From NCBI RefSeq assembly GCF_025602895.1, contig NW_026516566.1:1-21723 (forward strand): 21,723 nt of DNA. The letters run 5' to 3'. This document shows, piece after piece, positions 1-10,035 of the stretch. The stretch is from Polychytrium aggregatum (Eukaryota > Chytridiomycota > Chytridiomycetes > Polychytriales). Below the pieces are notes generated by a model, which worked only from the letters and a program-made list of their open reading frames with translations, did not search any database and was not told the DNA's origin. Position 1 is the first letter of the stretch. The number at the start of each line of letters is the position of its first letter. Both the position numbers and the translations under genes were made by a program.

Positions 1-42
1 CGCGCAGCCTCGATATGCCACTCACGGCCCCACTTCTTTTAG

Positions 43-2529
43 GGATACGTCGGTGAAGCTGCTGACATGTGGAGTTGTGGTGTCATCTTGGTGAGCAGCC
101 GTCCAACTTGAGCCTCGTCTGTCCGCTCGCCTCGCTGGAGATGCGTGCACTCTGTCCAGCCAACTTGCTGATCCACTTTCCGTTGCTGCACTCGTCCAGT
201 ATGCTATGCTCTGTGGATACCTTCCCTTTGACGACGATCCAAGCAACCCCGACGGCGACAACCTGAACCTCCTGTACAAGTACATTCTCGAAACCCAGCT
301 GGACTTTCCCGAATACGTCTCGGAGGACGCCCGAAGCCTTTTGCGCCGCATTCTGGTGCCTGATCCCAAGTACAGGGCCAAGATGCCCGAGATCATGGCT
401 CACCGGTAACGATCAGACTCGGATGCTGGACAGCTTGCTGCTGCACTCGCTTCGCCATTTCCTCCTCACGTCCTGCTCGTGTCCTGCCTGTGTCCTGACG
501 ACACCTTGCCCTCGCTCTTGCGTTTTGGCCAGCTGGCTCGCCCCTTATGCCCATCTGTTCGATGAGGACGAAAAGGTACATTGGTAGACTGCCACGCCAC
601 ATGCCATCACTCAGAGCCTGCATGGCTATACTCTGTCGTGTTGGCAAACATGCTTCGTGGACGCACACTCGACTGACCCCTCCCCTGAAACCAACTCATC
701 ACTCGCTCGTACCTGCGTTAATGTAGAGAATGAGATCTTTGGACCAGGTCGAACCTGTCCTCCCGACTCCTGGGGCGATCCCCGTTCCTGCAAAGGCGGC
801 TGAGGCTGACTCGCCAGCCTCTGTTGTCGTCGATCCGCTCATCGACAACGGCTCCATCGACATTGACATGCACGCCTCTATCCCGGTCTTGATGCCCGTC
901 GAGGACGTCGAGATGGCCGATGCTGCGGTTCCTCAGCCTACCGAGCTCGCTATCCCTGTGTTCCCTGCGCCGGTTATCCTCGAGACCCCCGTCGCCCCCA
1001 TTACGCCTCCCTCGGTCGCTGTGCTGCCGGAACCTGCTCCCGTGGCCTCGCTCTCTCCCAGCTCGATCTCCGCGCGAGGAGGTCGTTCCTACCCGCCGTG
1101 AGAGCCTGAACGTCAAGGTCGAGGAGGCCCTTGCCAGCCTGGGCATCACCGACACCCCCTCCACCGTGTCGAGCAGCCGAAGCCCCGCCTCCAAGTCGAC
1201 GTCGCCCACCATCTCGCTCGATCATTCCGTGTACTCGGTACCCCCGTCGTTCCCGTCTGCGTCGGTGGTTGGCGAGGCTCCTCGTGTGCCTGTGCGCACT
1301 CCCGATGTCCAGCGTAGCCACTCGGTCAGCCGACGACACGTCAACGACGATGCCGGCCAGACTCACCGCCTTCCCGCCCTTAAGCATCTCGATGCCAACC
1401 CGGAAAGCGAACGCAAGAGGTATGGTTGTTTCCCCCTCCCCTGAGCCCTCGGTCGTCCGACTCACAGTCTATTGAGTGCCTTTTGATCGGTCGTGTTTAT
1501 TGAGCGAATCCTGATGCGGGTTTCTTGATTCCACACAGCTTTGACGTTCGCAAGATCTCGCAAACCCGAAAGAACGACTCCACCCCCACCCGCGGCTTCA
1601 CCTGGTTCAGGAAGAGAGAGGGTGAGTTGAGTGGCTGTGTGCGCTGAGCATCGTGGACACACGCACACTTCCCGCGAGCTCCGCTCCTGTATGCGTGTCC
1701 TTACATCGGTTGCCGTTCTCCAGACTCTTCTCTCGAAGACCGTGCAAAGGCCTTCATCGACCAGGATCCGGCTGGTGCCAACGCCAACTCGGCCGCGCCC
1801 GTCGAAACTCTGGGTCGCCCGTCCATCTCGGCCTCGATCGTCGCCTCCGAGTTCTACAACTCGTCTGAATACCACTATGATAATGGCCAGAAGCTCCGTA
1901 TCCGCTACCACCGCGGCCCCATCGACCAGCGCGCCATGACCTCCAAGCATCCCGTGCAGCTTCTCGTCGAAGTCACCCGTGTCCTCGAAGACCTCGGTAT
2001 GGAGGTTGCCCCGAGCGAAGGCGAGGCCAAGATCAGGGTCACGCGCTTTGCCAACCCTCGTGCCGCCGTCGCACCTGTTCCCGCTGTGCCCCCCAAGATG
2101 TCTGTCGAGGCCAGCCGCACCTCTCAATCGGGTCTGACGCGCGAGAAGATCATTGCCAGCGGCCGCACTGGCAAGATGGCTGCCGTGCTGGCGTCGCTGC
2201 CAATGTCGCTGGTCAAACGTATCAAGTACATGGCCCAGCACGGCTCGAACTGGAACAAGGGCTACGACGGCAAGTCACGACCCAGCATCTCCGAGGAGGC
2301 CTTTGTCCAGATCAGTCCCGGCCCGGGCGCTCCCGATCTGATCGATCCTCCCCTCGAGCTGCTGGAAGACATTCGATTCCACGTCGAGATCCAGAAGATC
2401 AAGAACCTCGATGGCCTCTATGTTGTCGAGTTCAAGCGCATGAAGGGTGACATCTGGGCCTTCAAGAAGCTCTACCAGGACCTGATTCCCAAGATCCCCT
2501 TCAAGTCACCCGGCGAATTCTCCATCTAA
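43..2529 (+). CDS. KIN4/SNF1-family serine/threonine protein kinase with C-terminal KA1-like domain (5' partial)
   Basis: The predicted product phosphorylates Ser/Thr; relatives of the KIN4 type act in spindle-position and cell-cycle checkpoints at the cell cortex. Visible exons are 43-90, 200-405, 533-575, 727-1419 (with a frame change near 1060-1078), 1539-1621 and 1724-2529, about 625 residues. All junctions are GT-AG and agree in phase. The 5' end lies outside the window, so the ATP-binding lobe and catalytic loop are not seen. Kinase subdomain IX (DMWSCGVIL) is read from 67-90. It is followed by YAMLCGYLPFDDD (200-238), the LLYKYI segment and LLRRILVPDP (339-368), typical of KIN4-like rather than KIN1-like kinases. 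A Ser/Pro/Val-rich, probably disordered linker follows (727-1419). The last ~45 residues (2371-2529) resemble a KA1 domain, which in MARK/KIN1 proteins binds acidic phospholipids. Family assignment is confident; the exact orthologue is not. Confidence 0.82.
1060..1078 (+). other. Frame discontinuity inside the kinase linker
   Basis: Reading from 730 stays in one frame until a stop at 1099-1101. The next convincing protein sequence (EEVVPTRRESLNVKVEEAL, from about 1077) is one base over and continues in phase into the intron at 1420. A single extra base, a two-base loss, or a short intron with an unusual donor (1015-1078 or 1021-1078, both of the right length modulo 3) would reconcile them. 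The possible donors (GTCGCT, GTGCTG) do not resemble the other donors of this gene (GTGAGC, GTAACG, GTACAT, GTATGG, GTGAGT), so an indel is favoured. Confidence 0.6.
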
Positions 2530-2956
2530 TCTGCGAGGCAAACTGTGTAAATGGCTGACCGAGGCGACGACACCCGATCCCAACTCCCCCCCCCTCTCCG
2601 AATCGCTTGGCGGGTGGATGGCAGTTCTGTCCTTGTTTTTTTTTCCTGTTGATCGCATCTGCTCCCATCTGTGCTCCCTTCTGTGCTTCTCTGCCATAGT
2701 TCCAGTAGCCGCCGAGTCCCCCCCCTCCATTCTGCGCACCGTCCCTCGTACTCTTGCTCACTTTCGCTCTCATTTCCCCCTCCCCTCAGCCAGTCTGTGT
2801 AGTCTTATGTTGGTTCCTTTCTCTGGTCTGCTTCCCTTCCTCGAACAAAGTATAATTTACTCCTCGCTCTTTACATTTGGGTTGTACCCGTATGTATCTT
2901 CATCCCCCCTTTTTCTTGCTCGTCACCGAAACAGGCACACTGTGTGCTTGTCCGAA

Positions 2957-2973
2957 GCGAGCGAGCGAGCGAG
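2957..2973. repeat. (GCGA)4 microsatellite
   Basis: Four consecutive GCGA tetramers lie in the spacer downstream of the kinase, followed by looser AGCGAGCGA copies to about 2998. No function is evident. Confidence 0.7.
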
Positions 2974-3852
2974 AAGCAGAAGGCCAGCGAGCGACAGAGA
3001 GGCGAGATGGGAAGGGGGAGAATTGAAGTGCCATTTCTTTCGCTAACTCCCCCCATCTTGCCCGACTCCCTGGTCTTCTCCTTTTCCTTGGCCTCATGTG
3101 TTACGACTCATATTTCTTCTCTTGGCTCTGTCTTACTGCTCTGTCGTGCCGCGTGCCGCCTCGTAATCTTATCCGCCGTCAGGACATACAAGCGCCCGCT
3201 TCTCAAGCAAGCTACCATGGCTCCAGAAGGTGTCGTGTCTTCCTCGCTCACCCACACTTCATTTCATCCCCCGCCTGTCCTTCCCCCTTCCTGTCCTTCA
3301 TCATACTCTCGTACACTCAGCTGCCCTCCCCTCCCCACTGCCATATCATTTCTCGAACTCCATTGAAACACCTCTCCCCACTCACCACCAACTTTAATCC
3401 ACAAAGGGCGCCCCTGGCGTTGCTGTCAATGTACCCCGGCGGTTCAGCCAACAAAAGGCCCTTTCCCCTGCCCCTCACACTCCTGACACACTTGAACCAC
3501 GCGAGCACACAGCAGCCTCGGCCCCTCCTCACTTCTTCCAGATCTTCCTTTCGTCACTTCCGCGCCCTCTCCAGAACTCTATCTTTATTGATAGTCCCCA
3601 TCCCTCTTTCTTTCATTCTCCTCTCTTCACCTCTTCCTCGTTTGCGAACCGCCTCATCAGCCAATTCTCTCTTTCTCTCCCCTTTTTCACAGCCCTCCCC
3701 CTCCCCCCCCTCCTGAATCGTCTCGCAAATACACAGTACTCTGCCCTTCCAAAAAATACGATGCGAGAGAGATTTCTCTTGGACACGGTGTCTGATGTAT
3801 GACGAGAGAGAGTAGGAGAGAGGAGAGAGGAGAAATCGCTTCTGGGCATTGC

Positions 3853-3870
3853 AAAAAAAAAAAACCCCCC
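3853..3870. repeat. A12-C6 homopolymer tract
   Basis: A run of 12 A is followed directly by 6 C, about 550 bp upstream of the reductase start codon. It could be a poly(dA:dT) nucleosome-excluding promoter element or the remnant of a retroposed poly(A) tail. Neither can be decided from sequence alone. Confidence 0.6.
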
Positions 3871-4420
3871 AAGAGGAAGCAGGCGACGACGGCCGCAGCA
3901 AAGGGAGCATGCCGGGTCTGGTCTGAGCTCTGCGATCTGGCCCAAGGACAGGGGTTTGTTGTTGTGCTGGGCGAGGGGTGGTGCGATTTGTGCTGTGGTG
4001 GCCACAATGAATATCCGCCAGCCAGACACAAACAGCGAACAAAGGGTGTCAAACTTGCCCATGTGTTCCCACCGAGTGAACTGTTCGCTGGCTGAACAGT
4101 GGATTTGCAAGCAGCTTGCTGGGCGAGGCAACAGCACAGCATCGAGGGACAACCAGCCAGACCCACCGCCCAAGCACAGAGCCGGTCACGCTGGCAGACT
4201 CAGCAGCTCGAGAGGAAGCACGAGCACTCGCTCAATGCAATCTGGCAAGCAGCCAGACCAAGCCGCCATCTCCTGGCTGCCCAGACCGACAAAAGGCGCT
4301 CCCCTCGCCCTTTCCCCTCGCCGTCGTTGTCTCGTTTCGCCCTTTCGGCTCCCTCCTCGCTCCCCTGCCCTCATCTGGCTTTGGTATCGGCACCTTTGTC
4401 GCTTCCATCCCAACCCCGGC

Positions 4421-7400
4421 ATGCTCAGGGCCATCTCCTGTTGTTTTGGAGGGTCCGCAGACCCGGTCGACGACCGAGATGTCTCCTCGCAGACCCCTGT
4501 CTCCCAACAGCCAACATTCCCTTCTCAGCCCGATCCCTTTGGCCCCTGGCTCCATCCCGTCGAGTGCCTCGTCAACACTGCCCGCGACGAGCCCGATGCC
4601 CTCCTAATCAACACCTACGAGAGCGGCATCTCGGAGCGGCTCAGCTATCTCCGTGTGTGGAAGCAGGCGTACTCGGTCGCCCAGGCTCTCAAGGCTCTCC
4701 CTGGCTGGAACGACGACGACCACGAGGTCATCGGCACCTTCTGCGAGGCCGAAGCCAGCTGGGTGATCTTCTCGCTTGCTGTGTGGATGCTGGGCAAGTG
4801 AGTATCTCTGGTCTGGTCTGGTCTGGTCTGGTCTGGTCTGGTCAGTCTGCCTGTGCATGACATGACCGGCCTTTGTCCATGCCATGACCAGGATCGAGTC
4901 TCATCTGTACCTTGTTGCCATCCAGGAAAACACTCAACCTCGCTCTCAACTTCCCTGCCGCTGTTCGCAAGACTCTGTGCGAGAGGTTTGTCCTTGTGCT
5001 GGTCTCACATGTGTCTCAGGTGATTGACATCCCAGAGACCTCTGTGCTCAACCTGACTCGACCTTGACTCCAATCGAAACAGATACTTCATCAAGTACAT
5101 CCTCTACCACCACAGCAAGCCTGGCCGCACCATTGGAGTGACACTGGTCGATGCCACCACGTTCCCTGTGCTGGACAGCATCCCACCCCCGTCTCTCGAA
5201 GTCTGTGAACCCCTTGATGATTATGTCGCCATCCAGTGCACCTCTGGAACAACCGGTATGTGGAGTGGCTGAGCGTGATGGTCCAGCAGCAAAGCAGATG
5301 GTGCAGTGGTGAGTAGAGTAAGATGGTGAGTGTGGTGAATGTGGAAAGTGATACGCTGACGATGCACATCCAACCCACAACCCGACTCCTTCGTCCTGCA
5401 TCCTGGTTCCTCGTCGCTCCCACAGGCATCCCCAAGTCGTGAGTTCTCCTGTGGCTTCTGATCCTGTGGATTCTGATCCTGTGTCTACCTGATACTTTCT
5501 CACAGTCACAAGTGATCACATCACCACTCGTTGACTGAATCCTTCTGTGCTTGATGTTGATTGTTGCAGGTTCAAGTTCCCACACACTGGTGCAATCACA
5601 ATTCGAACCTCAATCGGAGTGCTGAAGAGCAGCGCCGGGATATTGCAGGTTAGGATACAGGACATCAAATATCCCATTGATCCGAGCCCAAAGGGGTTTA
5701 CTGACATTTGACTCCTCTCAGACCCCATCATTTGTAGGGCCGTTAAGCTTTTTGCTTGGCACTCTGAATCTTGGAGGATCAGTTTGGATTCCCGAATTGA
5801 CGTTCAACACAGTTGAGAAAGCAAAGAACGTTGCCCAAATCCTGGATGACGGCGTCGCCTTTCTGGGTTTAGTGGGTATCAGATCAATAGGCACAACAAA
5901 CGCCATGTGGTTCACATGCTGATGTCATTCATCCTCCCACAGACTCCCTCTTTCATGAAGTTGATCATCAACACCGCCGTTTCCCGGAACCCGAACATCA
6001 AGTGGATGAGTGCAAAGAAAATATTGATGGGTGCAGAGCACGTGCCTATGAGCGTCATCCACATGACGAGGGAGAGCTTTCCCAATGCCGAGTTCCAGTC
6101 AGCCTATGGATCGAGTGAGGTACAGTCCACGTCACTAGGTTTGCATCATCAATGAGCTGGGCATTTATTGACCGAAGTTTCTTCATCAGACAGGAGTTAT
6201 TGGGGCAGGTTCGTTCTTGAGGATTCCAGCCGACAATCCCGTTCCAGAGAAGCTGGTCTACAAGTTGGTCAAACCTGGCGTGCGCTGCCTTCTCTTTGAC
6301 GAGAAAGGCGAGATTATCGACCGACGATCATCAAACAGCGGAATCCTGGTCTTTGCCGTCGATCCCGAGCATCCTGCCAAGGACCATCCTGACTTTCTCA
6401 AAGCCGATCCCAACGACAAGCTGTCGACTTTCGGCTTCCTCGTGGATGGCTCGCCCCGAGTCTGCACCATGGACTGGGTCGAGATGGTCAGCGACAAGGA
6501 GTTCAGTGTTGTTGGAAGGTGAGTATGGCGACTATTGTGTGCTTGATCCATGAGAACTGCCATCCACACTCTTGGTTCCGATCCTTTTGCTCGCTGGATA
6601 CTTATCACTCTCATTCTCACACCTCACACCTCACACCTCACACCTCACACCTCACACCTCACACCTCACACCTCACACCTCACACCTCACACCTCACACC
6701 TCACACCTCACACCTCACACCTCACACCTCACACCTCACACCTCACACCTCACCCTCCAGATTCGACCAGAAGATCAAGGTCAACGGTGTCTATGTCGAC
6801 CTGAACTACCTCAGGGAGCTTGTCCACAAGCACTTGTCCCAGGTCATTGCCGACTGCTACTTCATCCACACCTCCGAGAGGAAGATCATCTTGCTCTACG
6901 TCCTTCAGAAAGGATCCAATCCCGACTTGATCTCGGCCGATATCATCCGAGTCGTCGAGGACATGTTGTTGCTGCTGAACGTCTCCAAGGTCCCCATCCA
7001 CAACTGCCTCAGGCTCCACGAGCTCCCCTTCAACGACTCGGGCAAGGTCGATCTCAAGAAGCTCAAGCGCATCGCCGAGAACATCGAGCAGTACGGCCAG
7101 GCGGTCGATTACCCGCCCCTCATGGTCACCAGAACGTTCTTGACCAAGATTGCCTTCAAGATCTCCGAGTTCAGCAGCCAGATCCTGGACAACCCCGGTC
7201 TCTACGGCCGCAACTTTTACATTGGCGGCGTCGGCTTTGACTCGCTGAGCATCGGCCGCCTGGCTCTCGCCATCAGGGAGGAGTACGGTGTCGAGATCTC
7301 GCCAATGATCCTGCTGTCGAACAGCATGAGTCCCAAGGATGCCGCCCAGCTGGTCGTCGACATTCTCGACGACAAGCTGGTGATTCCGCCGACAATCGAT

Positions 7401-8963
7401 CTGGCTGCCGAGGCTGCCAAGCTCGACGATGCGAGTGTGACGGCCGAGGGTTTCCCTCCGTTTGTCTATCCCAAGGAGGTCCGCGGCATCGTCCTGACGG
7501 GTGCAACCAGCTTCCTCGGAGCATTCCTGATCTTTGAGCTGGCACACAAGTTCCCTCGAGCCAAGATCTACTGCCTGGCACGAACCGAGACCGAGAAACT
7601 GGCCTTCCTCCGCACCTACTCCAACGCCTCGAGGCTGGTGATTGCATCGCGGAACAAGAACGATCCGTGGTATGACGTGCGAGACCGGTGGGTTGGTCTG
7701 CGCGGCGACGTTTCCAAGGAGCGATGGGCACTCTCGGACGAGCGATGGAAGGAGATTTGCGAAGAGACCGACATGATTGTGCACAACGCCGCCGAGGTGC
7801 ACTGGCTCTACAACTACAACGAGCTCAAGGCAACAAACGTCCTCAGCACGGTGACGGTGCTGCAGCTGGCCACGACGCACCATCTCAAGGTGGTGCACTA
7901 CATCTCGACCATCGGGACGATTGCCATGGCCAAGGGCTCCGACAAGCCGCTCGAGGAGAAAATGTACTCCAACTGGAACCTGTCGGGCGGCTACTCGCAG
8001 ACCAAGTGGGCCTCTGAGCAGCTGATCAACAAGGCACGATCGAGGGGAGTGCCTGCAACCATCATTCGGCCAGCGATGATTGCTGGCGACAGCGGATACG
8101 GAGGTGAGCCGTGGTGATGTGTGATGTGTGATGTGGTGGAGATTCCCTCCTTCGTTCCCTCGACTTGGCCATGGGTTGATGATATTGTGTCGAGTGGCAC
8201 CCATCCATCGACTGACACTGTTTCTCACCCTGTTCACTCCATCCTCCAGTGTGCAACACAGACGACTATATCTGGCGATACATCGAGGGATGCATCAAGC
8301 TCGGCATTTGCCCGGCAAACGCCAGTCCCGTCACTTGGACCATGGATCCAGTCGACCATGTTGCCAAGGTGATTGCCGAGATTGTCAGCTCGGAGGAGGC
8401 GCTGTCCAAGTTTGTGTTCCACATCAGCGACTCGGAGCACAGGTGAGGAGTGCGTGGAGTGTGAGTGTGAGTGGAGTGGAGTGTGTGTGGGTGTCAGTCG
8501 ATGCTGTGCTTGCCATTGAGTGGGTTGCAGATTGACATGTTTGATGGCGGACATCGTTGGCCATCGCAATCACCCCTCACTCACTCACTCACTCACTCAC
8601 TCACTCACTCACAGTGTCATCACCGAGAAGCGTGTCTTTGAGATCGCCGATTCCGCTGGCTGGACTGTCCTGCAGGACACTCGCGAAAAGTTCAGGACAG
8701 TCATCTGGCGCAACCCATCGCCCGATAACCACGCCCTGCTTGCGTTCATGCGGATGCTGATGGACCTGTCCTTCAGGGTCGACAACACCAACACTCGCTC
8801 GATCTACCCGACGCCGTGTCCCTCGCCCGAGCTGGTCGTCAGGAAAAGTCTCTTCCACTTGGATCGGGTGTCCTATCTCGACCAGCCCACGGCGGCGGAG
8901 ACCGAGCTCAAGGACGAGGAGTATCCCGATGTCCGTCCCTTCACCCGCACCGGCCGCCACTGA
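4421..8963 (+). CDS. NRPS-like adenylate-forming reductase (adenylation - carrier protein - thioester reductase)
   Basis: The enzyme should activate a carboxylic acid as its AMP ester, load it on a phosphopantetheine arm and release it reductively with NAD(P)H as aldehyde or alcohol; the substrate cannot be told. The exons are 4421-4797, 4926-4985, 5083-5255, 5426-5438, 5570-5648, 5722-5871, 5943-6119, 6190-6518, 6761-8103, 8250-8442 and 8615-8963. They sum to 3243 nt, exactly 1081 codons, with every junction GT-AG and in phase. Adenylation motifs: TSGTTG (199-204) with IPKS; YGSSE-TG (339-345); TMD at 436-438 where TGD is usual; GRFDQKIKVNG (452-462); and NDSGKVD (544-550) with catalytic-type Lys548. 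Carrier site: GGVGFDSLS with Ser614. Reductase: TGATSFLG (699-706), Ser835, and YSQTK (Tyr864, Lys868). Length fits fungal A-T-R reductases (about 1000-1150 aa) and is shorter than Lys2 (about 1400). The ATG at 4421 was chosen as the last in-frame Met before conserved sequence; earlier in-frame Mets lie in low-complexity sequence. Confidence 0.93.
4808..4842 (+). repeat. (CTGGT)7 microsatellite in intron 1 of the A-T-R reductase
   Basis: Seven perfect pentamer copies begin five bases after the GTGAGT donor hexamer (4798-4803), inside intron 4798-4925. Confidence 0.9.
5426..5438 (+). other. 13-nt micro-exon of the A-T-R reductase
   Basis: This exon supplies the second part of a Gly codon, the IPK codons and the first two bases of a Ser codon. 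It completes the phosphate-binding loop TSGTTG-IPKS. It is flanked by CACAG (acceptor) and GTGAGT (donor). Both flanking phases fit (1 before, 2 after), and the conserved loop cannot be rebuilt without it. Confidence 0.88.
6616..6748 (+). repeat. (CTCACAC)19 minisatellite in intron 8 of the A-T-R reductase
   Basis: Nineteen perfect 7-bp copies occupy more than half of the 242-bp intron (6519-6760) and end 12 bp before the exon at 6761. The strand is C-rich with no G, so it doubles as an extended pyrimidine-rich acceptor tract. Because 7 is not a multiple of 3 yet the frames stay open, the translation (HTSHLTP) is a misleading protein-like repeat. Confidence 0.95.
8577..8612 (+). repeat. (TCAC)9 microsatellite abutting a splice acceptor
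   Basis: Nine TCAC copies run directly into the AG acceptor (8613-8614) of the last intron (8443-8614) of the A-T-R reductase. Confidence 0.93.
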
Positions 8964-10035
8964 TGTTGTGCTGGCTGGGCTGACCGATCGATCAGTGTCG
9001 TCTCGTTGCCCTTCCGTTCTGCGGCCGAGTCTTGTTGGACTGCCAGACACTGAACACGATTGATCCAACATTGAGTTGCGTGTGGTGGATGGTGAATGGT
9101 GATGAAGATGGTGGTGGATTGCGCTGTCGACATCCAGTCCTTCCTGCATCGCACCGGGTTCTCTGGTGGACAATCTGCGGGATTTCAGTCGTCTCGAGTG
9201 ATTCCACCACACCCACAGGTTCCAATCGAGGCTGCAGATGGTCACGGCCTGCCCTTTCCACATGTTCACACCACCTCAGTCGACGACATGCCAGCTCAAT
9301 GACCGAATGAACATCGAGGGCCATCATCAGCCTGGTGGCCCCCAGATGGCGTCAGCCAACACAGTCGACGAGACTTCTCGATGTGAATGACAGCCGGCCA
9401 CAACCCGCTGGTTTCACTTGTTTGTCCTCGGTCGATTGCAGCGATGCGGGCGAAGGAGAGCACAGTGACGACATGGTCCCCTGCCGCCCGCTGGAAAGTG
9501 ACCCGATCGCTCTTGTCACTGTTGCCCACACAGAGAAAGGCCGTGTCTTGCTCGTTTGCACAACATGGTTTGGGACTGTCCTTCGTCGGTCTCATTCACC
9601 AAACCTTCGTCGGTCTCATTCACCAAACCTTCGTCCGTCTCGGTCACCAAACCTTCGTCCGTCTCGGTCACCAAACCTTCGTCCGTCTCGGTCACCAAAC
9701 CTTCGTCCGTCTCGGTCACCAAACCTTCGTCCGTCTCGGTCACCAAACCTTCGTCCGTCTCGGTCACCAAACCTTCGTCCGTCTCGGTCACCAAACCTTC
9801 GTCCGTCTCGGTCACCAAACCTTCGTCCGTCTCGGTCACCAAACCTTCGTCCGTCTCGGTCACCAAACCTTCGTCCGTCTCGGTCACCAAACCTTCGTCC
9901 GTCTCATTCACCAAACCTTCGTCCGTCTCAGTCACCAACGCAACTTGGCGAGGGAGAATGAGTCTCGCTCTTGGCTTTCCGATCTTCTCGATCCCCTGCG
10001 TGCACACCAGCACCCAGTTCCCCGTGCTTTGCTGC
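8964..10035. other. Spacer between convergent genes
   Basis: This is about 1.07 kb between the stop of the A-T-R reductase (+) and the stop of the DCAF-like gene (-). Apart from the 24-bp minisatellite at 9580-9939 I see no supported gene. Frames that stay open here do so mainly because the repeat length is a multiple of three and lacks stops. Confidence 0.6.
9580..9939. repeat. 24-bp minisatellite, 15 copies
   Basis: Fifteen head-to-tail copies of a 24-bp unit (CCTTCGTCCGTCTCGGTCAC plus CAAA). Copies 1, 2 and 14 carry ATT in place of GGT, copies 1-2 have CGG rather than CCG, and copy 15 is also variant. The central copies are identical, the usual pattern of recent homogenisation by slippage or unequal crossover. 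The array lies about 100 bp beyond the stop codon of the DCAF-like gene. It is open in all three + frames and in one - frame (repeat TETDEGLV), so openness is not evidence of coding. Confidence 0.96.

Larger units (their letters stand above)
2530..4420. other. Intergenic spacer, pyrimidine-rich on the + strand
   Basis: There is no supported gene in this 1.9-kb stretch between the kinase stop and the start of the A-T-R reductase. The + strand is dominated by C/T runs, which keep several long frames open by chance (for example 3096-3716). Their translations are Ser/Pro/Leu-rich low complexity without domain character. The stretch must hold the kinase 3' UTR and terminator and the reductase promoter and 5' UTR. 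I could not place a convincing TATA box or poly(A) signal. Confidence 0.6.

Noticed and set aside
1..42. Extra kinase exon at the left edge
   Set aside because: The sequence ends in TTTTAG before the exon at 43 and has no continuation of the kinase activation segment in phase, so it is read as intron.
3096..3716. 206-codon frame in the first spacer
   Set aside because: It is kept open by pyrimidine-rich DNA. It is Ser/Pro/Leu/Arg low complexity with no motif or promoter.
6750..8237. 495-codon minus-strand open frame opposite the A-T-R reductase
   Set aside because: It is antisense to the conserved carrier and reductase exons. The translation (Val/Asp/Leu/Gly/Arg-rich) is the usual shadow of GC-rich codons and shows no domain.
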